The notes under the pieces: model-generated | The model's input: the letters and a program-made list of their open reading frames with translations, nothing else | What the model was told of the DNA's origin: nothing | Databases searched by the model: none | Source: Sipunculus nudus | Taxonomy: Eukaryota; Annelida; Sipuncula; Golfingiida; Sipunculidae | DNA: 64,000 nucleotides | Reading direction: 5' to 3' | Assembly: GCA_026874595.1 (NCBI GenBank) | Contig: CM049306.1 | Span: 79,324,142-79,388,141 of the forward strand | Made by a program: the position numbers and the translations under genes | Shown here: positions 1 through 10,829 of the stretch, in pieces | Position numbering within the stretch: the stretch's first letter is position 1 | Layout of the letters: each line of letters opens with the position of its first letter

Positions 1-430
1 TGTATTATATCGAGTATAATGTATCCCCAAGGCTTCTAATCTCGGCGCATTTGCCGACAGAACTGTATGATTGATATGAACTATACAAGATAGTTATCCG
101 CCATTAAGCTACTGAATGTATAAGTTAATCGATCTTACATAAACAGGATGCAATGCTGGCTTGAACCGGGCAGTGAAAAATTGCTTTTTTGTTGCACTGT
201 GTTAAGGGCTTTCTCACAGCAACAATAATTATATTGGACGATTCTTCCCCGGGAAAAATGACTCCCTTGTTTCCTTTATCTACAGTGTCTGTGTTTACTA
301 GGGTATCCAGGGAGACATGCCTCAGAATTAATATTCCCTGGATTACAAGTGCAATAAAACTCGTATGTACGTCAAGGGTGTATTGGACATTTCTTTCGCA
401 TTGGCTGGAGTGGTATATCGGCTTCAGGCT
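1..430. other. Intergenic, nothing recognised
   Basis: A short open frame at 189-443 has no recognisable domain and ordinary base composition. I see no repeat or regulatory structure. Confidence 0.5.
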
Positions 431-1500
431 ATACGGCCGTTAGACCCAGTTGTGGCTCTGTTTTAAACACAGAGGACACACTCTTTGGTTTTCTTGCTAT
501 GATGAATATAAGCCATATCACTTGTGGGCATTGATATGAACCGAGAATGACTCATATTCCCTGACCTTGTTGCCCGTCGGAATCCGTCCCAAAAAGCTGA
601 GGGACGGCCCCAGATCGACTGTTCACGGACCATCCTTGGGAAACGCATTTTTTCCTATCGCTGCCATGATATCAGGGAACCTTTTCACGGTTTGAGTACA
701 GCGACCGTGCTTTCAGGACGGGTGCTCACGGTCTTCGGGGGCGTCGGTTTGGCTCCGATACGGTTTCAATGCAACAACATCAGAGAATGGGAGAGATTTC
801 TGCGGTCAGCCACGAACAATATATGGATAGGTAATGATTCCCATTGGTCAGAGCGGTCTGAGCAGGAACTTTCAAGGAAGCACTACGTATTTTCGACCTC
901 GATGGATGCCCTCCCGAGACCTCACTCAACCGTACTCCTGCAACGGACGCATGTTCGGAAGCAGGAAGACCAGCACGGTGGCGTAACGGTGTTACGGCCA
1001 ATGGCGGTAGTGTCTCGGTCTATCCACGGATTGGTTCATCCGTACCGGCAACACGGAATTTTCGAACTTTTCAAAACAGCGTGGTGTATGACAGTACAAG
1101 AACAGTCAACAAAGAACATGGCGGATGACGACGGGCAAAGCTAAGGACTCTCCGCGTTTCCATACGGTTCACCAGGGATTGCTAACAGATCACGAGGGAT
1201 GGTCCTTAGCTGCCCATCTGTGGTGAGATCCGTGACAGTGTGACCTAGGCTTCAAAAAGCTCATGACCATTATCTTTTCCGTGAATGTTCACGGAAAAGT
1301 CACGGAAATTCCTTGTGTCCGCATTAAAACCCTAGTTGTCGTTACTAGATCCTAGCGGTCTCTAGCTACACCGTAGGAAATATCCATCCGCCATCATTCA
1401 CCACGGTTTGCTGGTCCTTGGCCGCCTCTGGTGAGGGTAAGCTGTCCCGAGGCAGTCTGACTGGAGCCGAGTTCCATGCGGGAAATGAAGATTCGCTACA
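430..1500. other. GC-richer block without a recognised gene
   Basis: The base composition is visibly richer in G and C than the flanks and the edge near 1,500 is sharp. Open frames at 692-1,144 (+) and 780-1,001 (-) overlap each other and match no family I know. It may be an old insertion or an unrecognised exon region. It contains the palindrome at 1,275. Confidence 0.35.
1275..1298. repeat. Perfect palindrome, 11-bp arms
   Basis: TTTTCCGTGAA and TTCACGGAAAA flank the 2-base centre TG. A third partial arm, GTCACGGAAATT, follows directly. Confidence 0.85.
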
Positions 1501-4500
1501 CCTGCTCGTTACCAGTTGAAATTAATCATTTTGAAGAAATCCGTTTTACATTTTCCATATTTTTCCTTTTACTTTGGAATGTAGAATCAAAACAGAATTG
1601 TTAAATCATCAACCATATATATTGACGAAATATTTAAATGGGTTTTTATAAAATAAAATAATTTCTAATTCTTTTATTCTGTGGATATGGAATCGAGAAG
1701 GTATCAAATTTAGCTGACCTGACTGCAGCCAGGGTCTCCAGATATTTAGGGCCCGCACCCCACAAAACAATTATCATAAAGGGTAAAATGTATTTCATAG
1801 CCAGGTGAGGACAGAGGGGCGCCGACTGTCGGCAATTCGCGGTGTGAAGGATATCTAGACGTTTACTGTTGAGGTATAATTTCCAAAGGCAGGGTGCAAA
1901 TACTTCCATCTTAATTTTGTTGTAGTCATTGTCAGAAATACATTGAGATGATGCGCATAGTAATAATTATTGCTTCTTGCTCCTTCAATTAAGATCACAA
2001 CATTCTGTTGTAACTAAATTTCGTTGTGGCAAAATTCTGTTGTGAAAAAAAGTCAAATGAAGAATTTAATTAAAAATAGTAGGGGGCATTATTATAGAGG
2101 ACCAACAATCTTTCCAATTACTTTGCCAACTTCATAAATTATACAATCGAGTATAAATCCCTAGGAAAATATCCTTTCTTTCAAACTGATTGATTCCAAT
2201 TCAGTATAGCTGCATCTGTGTTTAATTACATCTCTAGAACAAGTTATAAACCACACATTTAGTCACAATATCCATGTGATATAGTTACAGTATATTTTAC
2301 ATTTCTGTAATAGTTATATATCTATATTATGTTTTATCCCAATTGTCAAGTTAAAATTTTCTGATAATTCCGGTTCTTATATCCTGGTGATGCCTGATGA
2401 GCCGTGCATCAGCTGTTACTAGGGGCAATTCCTTTTCAGCATAAATTATGGGATATTTGGAAATATATATTTCTGGAAAGCGGTGTCTATTTTTGGGATT
2501 CTTGTTTTACAAACTATCGGATTTTGCAAATAAACACATGCAGTAATAACCGTTCGTAAGGAACTAGCGTTATCAAAATACATGTTTTTACTTTGCGTTT
2601 TTACGCAGTATTTTCTTTCTAATTGTGGAGGGCGTAAGTCCCTAGGGGAAGGGGTATAGAGACATAGGAACAAACTATGAATCTCCCTAAGGACCAAACG
2701 TCAGATTTTCAGTCAATATGAGATACAAAGGCAGCATTGATTCCATTCTTTAAATGAATTGATTTAACATATTACTGCTCATCAGAATAAAAAAGTGTAA
2801 ACTTTGGGAACCTTAAGTCAGATATTATGTCCGATCGATATTTTCCCCAATGGTATTTGGGATATTGTAGAATGTGAGATATTGAGACATTCCATCCATG
2901 AATGGTGACCCTAATATATACATAATAAATTGGAATGAACACCAGATAGATCAAGGCTAATATGGGTTAAAGATTGTTTTCTAACCTTTATAGACGAAAT
3001 GTGGATATAAATTGAAACTGTTAAACTGGTTAATGTTCCTAAATCGGGTTCTGAATATGGTAAAAAAAATGATAAATTGGAAAATGTATTCCAGAAAACC
3101 TTAATATGACCTCGTTTTGAATTATTACCCTTTAATTACGCTCATAATTTGCTAACGCAGTTGATGTTACTTGAACAGGAAACATTACCTGACATGTCCG
3201 GTAACGCTGCTTAAATATTGCTTAATTTTCCAGAGTCGACCCCTGGCAGGTTCTCAGTAACGACCCATAGCTGTTCAACTGCTGTTGCGCAATATATTAA
3301 GCGGATGAATGAGCAAAAAAATACTTTTATACATAAAGTTGTCCAAACCGCTCTCTCTTAATGTTTAGATTAATTTTACATTTCTGACACTGAGAACTTG
3401 GATAATGTATATATTTACATTTTATCTGATAACTCGTTCAGTTTTCCTTGAATCTTTTCAAAATTTTCAGCAGAGGCTACAGGTATCCGGAACAGCATAA
3501 TGACCCCTTTATTCTTTAAGCTAATCATTCATATGTCTTACCTATAAGTATAATAACACCAGGTAAATTACGTAAATCCGGGTTAGCATGGAACCTGTGG
3601 TACTTTTAGCGTGTGTGTAAAGATGTTAAGTCTACAATGTTCTAAGTTTGAGATGAGGAATATTAAGGACATTTTAATACACCTTCATCTGGAGCATGAT
3701 CGTTGAAGATCGTACACTCTTTACACAGCGCTTTACCCATAGGCAAACTACCTATATCGTAAGCGCTGTTTGTTATGACCTTGTATCCTGAATCTCTACA
3801 CCAGAGGGGAGCACTGTATTTTTGTCCAATCAGATGAGACCCTGTGCTGGAAGCAAAATGTTTTACCAGCCAAGCGAGGAATACACGGAGCCAATGTTCT
3901 ACATTTCGTTTTGATTGACAGCTCATCGCCCGTTTGAACAGGCCAAAAGCTCAGAAATAATTGCCCTACACGTGGTTTCTGGGCGGAGCCTGATGCCTGT
4001 CGAGTGTTTTTTTACTTGCATTTGGTTGGCTGATAGTCACATCAGCAGTTCCTCAAGCAGACAGGCCCATGTGCACAACCTGGTGTTTCATGCATCATAA
4101 ACGGTCAAAGCTGGCAGCGTGAAAATCATTAGCTTCTTTAGAAACGCAAGATTTCCGCTGCCTCGGGAGCGTAGGAAGATCTTGGTAAACCAGCTTAATC
4201 ATAAAAGAAATACAATTAAATTAAAAATAACTTGGTGGGGAATTCTAACATGAATTTGGACATAAATCAACGTATGGATTGCTCCAGATATTAATGATAA
4301 AAGCTTATCGCATTTAAAAAGAAAAATGATATTAAATTCAAATATGGATAAAACTGCAATATCCTACCTTCCATGTTTGAATGACTAAATAGGAGCCGAT
4401 AGACTTAAAAGACTGGTGACGAAAAATATAACATTGAAAAATGTATTGATGATAAAATATATGTAAAAAAATAATTAAAAGTGGTCAAACGTTTGACCAA
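1500..4500. other. AT-rich intergenic DNA
   Basis: No gene, RNA gene or transposon end recognised. Short frames at 2,446, 2,772 and 3,663 (-) have no domain signature. Confidence 0.5.
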
Positions 4501-4549
4501 ATGGTGAAATATAACTTTTCTGTGTGCACTTTCCACATGTAAAATTTAT

Positions 4550-4580
4550 TGCTTGCCGGAATCAAAGATTTCGGCAAGCA
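4550..4580. repeat. Near-perfect hairpin, 14-bp arms
   Basis: TGCTTGCCGGAATC, loop AAA, then GATTTCGGCAAGCA; the arms pair with one mismatch. Related copies lie at 4,609-4,640, 6,704-6,735 and, degraded, 7,989-8,020. Confidence 0.85.
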
Positions 4581-4608
4581 TATTACTCAGTTGCGTATGT
4601 CTGTTTGT

Positions 4609-4640
4609 TGCTTGCCGGAAATCTTCGATTTCGGCAAGCA
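4609..4640. repeat. Second copy of the TGCTTGCCGG hairpin
   Basis: Arms TGCTTGCCGGAAATC and GATTTCGGCAAGCA around a TTC loop. One base is missing from the right arm. Confidence 0.8.
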
Positions 4641-4671
4641 TGTTCGTCAGTTGCGTATGTCTGTTTGTCTC

Positions 4672-4724
4672 TTTGTTTGTTTGTTTGTTTGTTTGTTTGT
4701 TTGTTTGTTTGTTTGTTTGTTTGT
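4672..4724. repeat. (TTTG)n microsatellite
   Basis: About 13 uninterrupted TTTG units. Open frames across it on both strands are artefacts of the repeat (VCLF and NKQT periodicities). Sister tracts lie at 6,757-6,803 and 9,961-9,985. Confidence 0.95.
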
Positions 4725-4830
4725 CACGACTCTCCAGGTCACACTTTTGCATCAATCAACTTGAAACTTACAGGCTTGATTGACAAACCGATTTCTAGGT
4801 GCCCTATTGTTTTGGGTCAACATTGCTCCA

Positions 4831-4849
4831 AGGTCAAGGGTCAAGGTCA
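4831..4849 (+). promoter_or_regulatory. Triple nuclear-receptor half-site (DR1 plus TCAAGGTCA)
   Basis: AGGTCAAGGGTCAAGGTCA holds three direct AGGTCA-type half-sites. The first two are spaced by one base (DR1, the HNF4/RXR type), and the last lies in TCAAGGTCA, the extended monomer site of NR5A/ERR receptors. It is kept in all three Helitron-like copies. Function is not shown. Confidence 0.45.
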
Positions 4850-5039
4850 CGACAGGTGTGGTTAACGGTTTTTGCACTATAACTTCGCCATAAATAGGCT
4901 TATCCACATCTGCAATAGCTCATTTTTTTCGTCATCACCTGGCCTTTCTTTTGACATGTAGCATACTAAAATTTGCCGTTACCATGGTTACATTTTTTGG
5001 GCAAAAATCACGGAAATTGGAAATAACACGACCATTTTT

Positions 5040-6470
5040 TGTAACTTTGTCAGTTTTTAAGCTAGGCAGATCTAGTTTTCGGCATTTTGTTCCACATGAC
5101 CAGCTTGACACGACAGAACTGAAAGTCACGCCAAATCTCGCGCCATATCTCGTCAAACGAGAAAAAACGAGACTTCGCGGAAATGCTTATAACTCGGCGA
5201 CTTTTACAGCTAGACAGGTCTGGTTTTCGGCATTTCGTTCAACCAAACAAGCTTGACACGACAGAGCTGCAAGACAGGCCAAATCTCGCACCGTATCTCG
5301 TCAAACGAGAAAACACGGGATTTCACGGAAATGCTTATATCTGGGCCAGTTTTACAGCTAGACACGTCTGGTTTTCGGCATTTAGTTCCACTAGACCAGC
5401 TTGACACGACAGATATGCAAGTGCCGTTACCATGGTTACATTTTTTGGGCAAAAATCATGGAAATTGGAAATAAAACGACCATTTTTTGTAACTTAGTCT
5501 GTTTTTAAGCTAGGCAGATCTAGTTTTCGGCATTTCGTTCCACCAAACAAGCTTGACACGACAGAGCTGCAAGACAGGCCAAATCTCGCACCGTATCTCG
5601 TCAAACGAGAAAAAACGAGACTTCGCGGAAATGCTTATAACTCGGCCAGTTTTACAGCTAGACAGGTCTGGTTTCCGGCATTTCCTTCCACATGACCAGC
5701 TTGACACGATAGATGTGCAAGTCAGGCCAAATCTCGCACCCTATCTCGTCAAACGAGAAAACACGAGATTTCACGGAAATGCTTATAACTCGGCGAGTTT
5801 TACAGCTAGACAGGTTTAGTTTTCGGCATTCATTAACATTTGGACGGCTTGACATGACAAACCTGCAAGACTGGCCAAATCTCGCACCATATCTCGTCAA
5901 ACGATAAAAAGGAGATTTCACAGAAATGCTAATAACTCGGCGACTTTTACAGCTAGACAGATGTAGTTTTCGCCATTTCATAACATTTAGAGAGTTTGAT
6001 ATGACAAATCTACAAGACTGGCCAAATACTACACCGTATCTCGTCAAACGAGAAAACACGAGAGTACACGGAAATGCTTATAACTCGGCGACTTTTACAG
6101 CTAGACGGATCTAGTTTTCGCCATTTCGTAACGTTTGGCCGTCTTGACATAATTAAACTGATCGTCTCGCCAAATCTCGTACTATATCTCGTCAAGCGAG
6201 AAAAAAACATGATTTCACGTAAATGCTGATAAGACGGCGACTTTTGCAGCTAGACAGGTCTAGTTTCCGGCATTTTGTAATATTTGACAAACCTGACATG
6301 ACAAAACTGGAAATCTCGCCAAAGCTCACACCATTTCCCGTCAAACGAGAAAACACGAGATTTCATGCAAATGCTTATAACTCAGCGGCTTTTATAGCTA
6401 GACAGGTCTGGTTTTCGGCATTTCATATCATCTGGCCAGCTTGACATGACAAACCTGAAAACGTCTCACT
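5040..6470 (+). repeat. 148-bp tandem core repeat, array 1 (about 9 units)
   Basis: The anchor AATGCTTATAACTCGGCGAC starts near 5,182, 5,330, 5,630, 5,778, 5,925, 6,073, 6,222 and 6,370, so spacing is 147-149 bp; one 300-bp step holds a unit whose half is replaced by the upstream unique sequence. Each unit contains the short palindrome CTCGT-CAA-ACGAG and the phrase ACAGCTAGACAGGTCTAG. Overlapping open frames on both strands are by-products of the repeat. Confidence 0.9.
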
Positions 6471-6703
6471 GCTTCTTGTGAAACGAGATTAACGGGATTT
6501 CATGAAAAAATTTTGAACTTGGTCCCTTTTACACTAGAAAGATATGCGGCTGTTAAAGGTCAGCATGGATTAATAAACATATTATCCGTTTCTGCTGCCC
6601 CCACAATGTTGCTCATTCATATGACTGTTTCTACATGCACTCTCTGTCTATCTGTCTGTATCATTTCCATTTCCGGCAAGCGCGTGACCTCTGGTCATCT
6701 TGT

Positions 6704-6735
6704 TGCTTGCCGGAAATCTTCGATTTCCGCAAGCA
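6704..6735. repeat. Third copy of the TGCTTGCCGG hairpin
   Basis: The same arms around a TTC loop, starting one base after the end of Helitron-like copy 1. Confidence 0.8.
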
Positions 6736-6756
6736 TATTGGTCAGTTGCGTATGTC

Positions 6757-6803
6757 TGTTTGTCTGTCTGTCTGTTTGTTTGTTTGTTTGTTTGTTTGTT
6801 TGT
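6757..6803. repeat. (TTTG/TCTG)n microsatellite
   Basis: Begins with TCTG units and continues as TTTG, at the same place relative to the hairpin as in copy 1. Confidence 0.95.
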
Positions 6804-6909
6804 CACCACTCTCCTGGCCACAATTTTGCCACAATAACCTTGAAACTTACAGGGATGTTCGAAAACGTAATTTCTAGGTGCCCTATTGTTTTTGGTCAAC
6901 ATTGCTCCA

Positions 6910-6928
6910 AGGTCAAGGGTCAAGGTCA
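6910..6928 (+). promoter_or_regulatory. Triple nuclear-receptor half-site, second copy
   Basis: Identical 19-mer to 4,831-4,849, in Helitron-like copy 2. Confidence 0.45.
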
Positions 6929-7363
6929 CGACAGGTATGGTTAACGGTTTTTGCACTATAACTTGGCCATAAATAGGCTTATCCACTTCTGCAATAGCTC
7001 ATTTTTTTCGTCATCACCTGGCCTTTCTTTTGACATGTAGCTTACTTAAATTTGCCGTTACCATGGTTACATTTTTTGGGCAAAAATCATGGAAATTGGA
7101 AATAACACGACCATTTTTTGTAACTTTGTCAATTTTTAAGCTACAGACGTCTGGTTTTGGTCATTATGTACCTTATGGGCAGCTTGACAGGATAAAACTG
7201 AAAGTCTCGCCAAATCTCGCACCATTTCTCGTCAAACGAGAGTCTTCGAGATTTCATTAAATATGACCTACAGGTTGCATTTTTTTTAACAATGGCTTTG
7301 AAATTGATATATTTTGTGTTATTTATAAATATCTCGAAATCAGTTTTCCATTTTTTGGAAATA

Positions 7364-7380
7364 GCCACCAGGGGGCGTGG
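7364..7380 (+). promoter_or_regulatory. CTCF-like motif GCCACCAGGGGGCGTGG
   Basis: Fits the core of the bilaterian CTCF consensus (CCASYAGRKGGCRS) closely. It lies in Helitron-like copy 2 after TTTTTTGGAAATA. Binding in this organism is inference. Confidence 0.4.
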
Positions 7381-8102
7381 TACATGAAACACTGTAACAT
7401 TTCATTTTTCTGCAATATCTCAAAAAATATTAAACGTGACACCATTTTTTTTGGTCGTATCTGAAACTAGGAACATTGGCTTATCTCTTCGCACATGTTG
7501 CTTTGTGCTGCCGTTACCATGCTTACCAAATTTTGGGGTAAAACTTGACAATCTGAAAATTCGGAGTTTTCCAGCTTCTATCTCTGTTGATATTTGCGAT
7601 AGAAAGGTCTGGTTTTTGGCGTTAGACAGCATCCCTCTAGTTCTAAGCCGTTCAATCGCAAGTCTCGTCATATCTCGCACCGTTTCTCGTGAAACGAGAA
7701 CACGTGACCATTCAAAGAAATGCCTATAATTCTGTCATTTTTCACGCTACAGACACATGGTTTGCAGCGCTGGATAGCGGCTGACACTCGCAGTCACATT
7801 CATGGGTCACATTGTTAGTCTCGTCAAATCTCGCGCCGTTTTTCGCCATACCACGAAGACACTCGCCGTCGCCGCAAGTGGCGGCAGGGTCCTTACGGTG
7901 GGCGGCCGGCGTGTGCAGCGGTCCGTGACGGCCTCTCCGGGCCCCATCTATTATCATATACATGTTGGAGGCACAGTCCAGACTTTATTGCTTTCCGGAA
8001 ATCTTCGATTTTCGCGAGCATGTTCGTCACCCGCGTATGTTTGTTCCTTCATCTTATGTTTTACACTAATATCTCAAAACTTATTTTTCATTTTCCGGAT
8101 AT

Positions 8103-8121
8103 GGCTGCTAGGGGGCGCTGC
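8103..8121 (+). promoter_or_regulatory. CTCF-like motif GGCTGCTAGGGGGCGCTGC
   Basis: Same strand and equivalent context (after TTTTCCGGATAT) as the motif at 7,364, so it is a diverged copy in the same repeat lineage. Confidence 0.4.
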
Positions 8122-8433
8122 ACTAGACCCGTCCAAACAAATCAGCTTTTGGACATATTTCCGTAAGAGTAAACCTATATTACACAAACTGTAGCTTATT
8201 TTCTTTCTCTTAGCCTTCTGCAAAACATGGTAACGTCATCTGGTGTCCATCTTGTGTTACTTTGTCAGTATATCTGTCTGTTTGTCAGTTATCTTCGAAT
8301 TCGCCTACTTGCTGGTTCTTGCATCTCACATATAGCAATCAACAAGCCAGATATTGGGAGGAATCCTTTTGAAACGATTACATCTCATGCCATTCACTAA
8401 CATCACGAAACGCATTTGTCGTCTTCAGGATAT

Positions 8434-8452
8434 GTCCACTAGAGGGCGCTGC
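8434..8452 (+). promoter_or_regulatory. CTCF-like motif GTCCACTAGAGGGCGCTGC
   Basis: The closest of the four to the animal CTCF consensus, matching CCACTAGAGGGCGCTG throughout. Confidence 0.45.
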
Positions 8453-9960
8453 AGTCGAACATCCCCAATATATCATTATTTGGCCATATCTCCAAAACTA
8501 GAAACCTCAATTTTATAAACCATCCCTTTTTTTTTTCCTCTGAGTCTTCCCCATAACCTGGTTAAGTCATCTTGTCTTCATCTTGTGTCCCTTTGTCAGT
8601 ATGTCTGTTTGTTTGTCAGTTGTCCTCAAATTCGCCTGCTTCTTTGTTCTTTCGTCTCACTAATAGAATTCTACAGGCCACAGTTTTGAAAGAATCTTTT
8701 TTAAACTATTAAATCTTATGTCTTACAGTTATATCTCGAAACAAATTATTAGCGAATCTGTGAGCTTATGCTATGGTGCAGCGTCGTCCGTCGTCTGTAG
8801 GATAACCATAGCTATCTCAAAAACGGCAGGAACTAGCACTACCAATTTTATTTTGTAAATAAACAGTCATCTGAAAAGCTCTATCGTATTTTGTTTATTT
8901 TTTGGCTTTCTGCATTTACTGAGATTTTATAGGGAAAAAGCTACAAAAGCTTTAAAAATTTTCTTCTGCGAAACAGTCCAGCCAAATTGTCCAATATTTC
9001 TAAGAAATGAACTCTTGAACAATCTATCTCAAATTTGTTCGAATGGTTTCAGTACGGAGATTGAACAGGAGGTTGAACTTAGTCATCTGTCCAAAAAAGC
9101 AAACTAAAATTAAAATCTCAGAAACGGCTAGAGCTGTCATTACCAAATTTTATACCTATGTTTGTCTCATATGTCATATCTGAAATTCAGGTATTGATGG
9201 CGCCACTTATATTGATCTGTTTTTTACAAGGGAAAATGTAATTTTAGACTCTCCAGCTTATACTCTGTTTTATGATGAAACTGTTTAGCTAATTGTTTTA
9301 AACTTTACAAGAATTATTCTATGGTAGGTTTCTGCCAGTTTTATAAGGAGGGATTGGGTAAATAAAACTTTAAAAAAAGCAGTGTAGCCAATTGAAAACT
9401 ATGATTTATTTTCTTCCTCTGAATCTACTCGATAATCTGAGTAGGTCATCTGGTCTTATTCTTGTGTCATTTTTTGAGTATGTCTGTCTGTTTGTCAGTG
9501 ATCCTAAATTTCGCCTGCTTGCTGGAACTTGCTTCTTCCAGTTAGCAATTTTCAGGACACAGTTTTGCGGGAATCCTTTTGGAACTGGAACAACTTCTTA
9601 TTCCTTACATTAAAGTCTCAAAAGAAATTTTTAATGTTTGGGATGTGGCCTCTACCATATATTGGCCATACCTCCGACACTTTAAACTCTACCTACTAAA
9701 ACTATAGCTCATTTTGCTTCTCTTTACGTTCCCAACTTTTTTCTGGTAGTCTGTTATCTCAGGTGTGTCAGTATATCTGTCTGTTGTGAGCTATGTCTGC
9801 TTTCATGATCTTTTGTGTGATATATGTCATTCAACAGGCAAAACTTTCCAGCAATCGCTCTGAAAGTCATTCAATTGATAGAAACCGACAGTTTGTCCTG
9901 TTTGTTTCGCTATCTTATTTCCGGCCATTTCCGGCAAGCGTTCGACCTCTGGTCGTCTAG

Positions 9961-9985
9961 TTTGTTTGTTTGTTTGTTTGTTTGT
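9961..9985. repeat. (TTTG)n microsatellite
   Basis: Six units directly after the CTAG end of the preceding Helitron-like copy. Confidence 0.9.
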
Positions 9986-10091
9986 CACCACTCTCCTGGC
10001 CACAATTTTGCAGCAATCGACATGACCCTTACAGGGTTGATTGACAACCGAACACCCTGGAACCCTATTGTTTTTGGTCAACATTGCTCCA

Positions 10092-10110
10092 AGGTCAAGG
10101 GTCAAGGTCA
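10092..10110 (+). promoter_or_regulatory. Triple nuclear-receptor half-site, third copy
   Basis: Identical 19-mer to 4,831-4,849, in Helitron-like copy 3. Confidence 0.45.
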
Positions 10111-10545
10111 CGACAGGTGTGGTTAACGGTTTTTGCACTATAACTTCGCCATAAATAGCCTTATCTACTTCTGCAATAGCTCATTTTTTTCGTCATCACC
10201 TGGCCTTTCTTTTGACATGTAGCTTACTTAAATTTGCCGTTACCATGGTTACATTTTTTTGGGCAAAAATCATGGAAATTGGAAATAACACGACCATTTT
10301 TTGTAACTTTGTCAATTTTTAAGCTACAGACGTCTGGTTTTGGTCATTATGTACCTTATAGGCAGCTAGACATGATAAAACTAAAAGTCTCGCCAAATCT
10401 CGCACCATTTCTCGTCAAACGAGAGTCTTCGAGATTTCATTAAATATGACCTACAGGTTGCATTTTTTTAACAATGGCTTTGAAATTGATATATTTTGTG
10501 TTATTTATAAATATCTCGAAATCGGTTTTTCATTTTTTGGAAATA

Positions 10546-10562
10546 GCCACCAGGGGGCGTGG
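10546..10562 (+). promoter_or_regulatory. CTCF-like motif GCCACCAGGGGGCGTGG
   Basis: Identical to 7,364-7,380, in Helitron-like copy 3. Confidence 0.4.
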
Positions 10563-10829
10563 TACCTGAAACACTGTAACATATCATTTTTCTGCAATAT
10601 CTAAAATAATTTTAAACATGGCACAATTTTTATCGTTGTATCTTAAACTAGGAACATTGGCTTATTCCTCCGCACATGTAGCTTTGTGCTGCCGTTACCA
10701 TGGTTACCAAATTTGTGGGTTAAACTTGACGAACTGAAAATATGCAGTTTTTGGCTTCTATCTCGGTTAATATTTATGTTTCAAGGGTCTAGTTTTTTGC
10801 ATAAGGCTGCTTCCCCTTGATTCTAAGTC

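Larger units (their letters stand above)
4550..6702 (+). mobile_element. Helitron-like element, copy 1
   Basis: Order on the + strand: two hairpins (4,550-4,580 and 4,609-4,640), a (TTTG)n tract, about 300 bp of conserved unique sequence with the triple AGGTCA-type motif, then 148-bp tandem cores and a 190-bp tail. The tail ends in a 13-nt hairpin (TGACC-TCT-GGTCA, 6,685-6,697) followed by CTTG. The same end in the other copies is CTAG followed by T, which fits a Helitron 3' terminus (hairpin, CTRR, host T). No Rep/helicase is encoded, so it is non-autonomous. The combination of tandem core and microsatellite resembles bivalve pearl and Drosophila DINE-1 type elements. Confidence 0.55.
6703..9960 (+). 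mobile_element. Helitron-like element, copy 2 (rearranged, no tandem core)
   Basis: It starts directly after the end of copy 1 with the same hairpin (6,704-6,735) and (TTTG)n tract. The conserved unique part at 6,805-7,260 is close to 4,725-5,050 and 9,985-10,440. It then runs into sequence with CTCF-like motifs and diverged repeats at 8,200-9,700, such as GTCAGTATRTCTGTYTGTTTGTCAG near 8,265, 8,597 and 9,475. It ends with the hairpin CGACC-TCT-GGTCG at 9,943-9,955, then CTAG and T. Confidence 0.5.

Noticed and set aside
692..1144. 150-codon frame in the GC-rich block
   Set aside because: No recognisable motif, an overlapping minus-strand frame of similar quality, and no splice or start context that stands out.
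4524..4865. Open frames with VCLFVCLF or NKQTNKQT repeats, also at 6,513-6,986 and 9,824-10,138
   Set aside because: They are translations of the (TTTG)n tract and its repeat context, open on both strands and in several frames.
5183..6444. Many short frames with KRENTRFHGNAYNSA-like peptides, also at 10,836-11,825
   Set aside because: They recur every 148 bp with the tandem core and occur on both strands, so they reflect the repeat and not a protein family.
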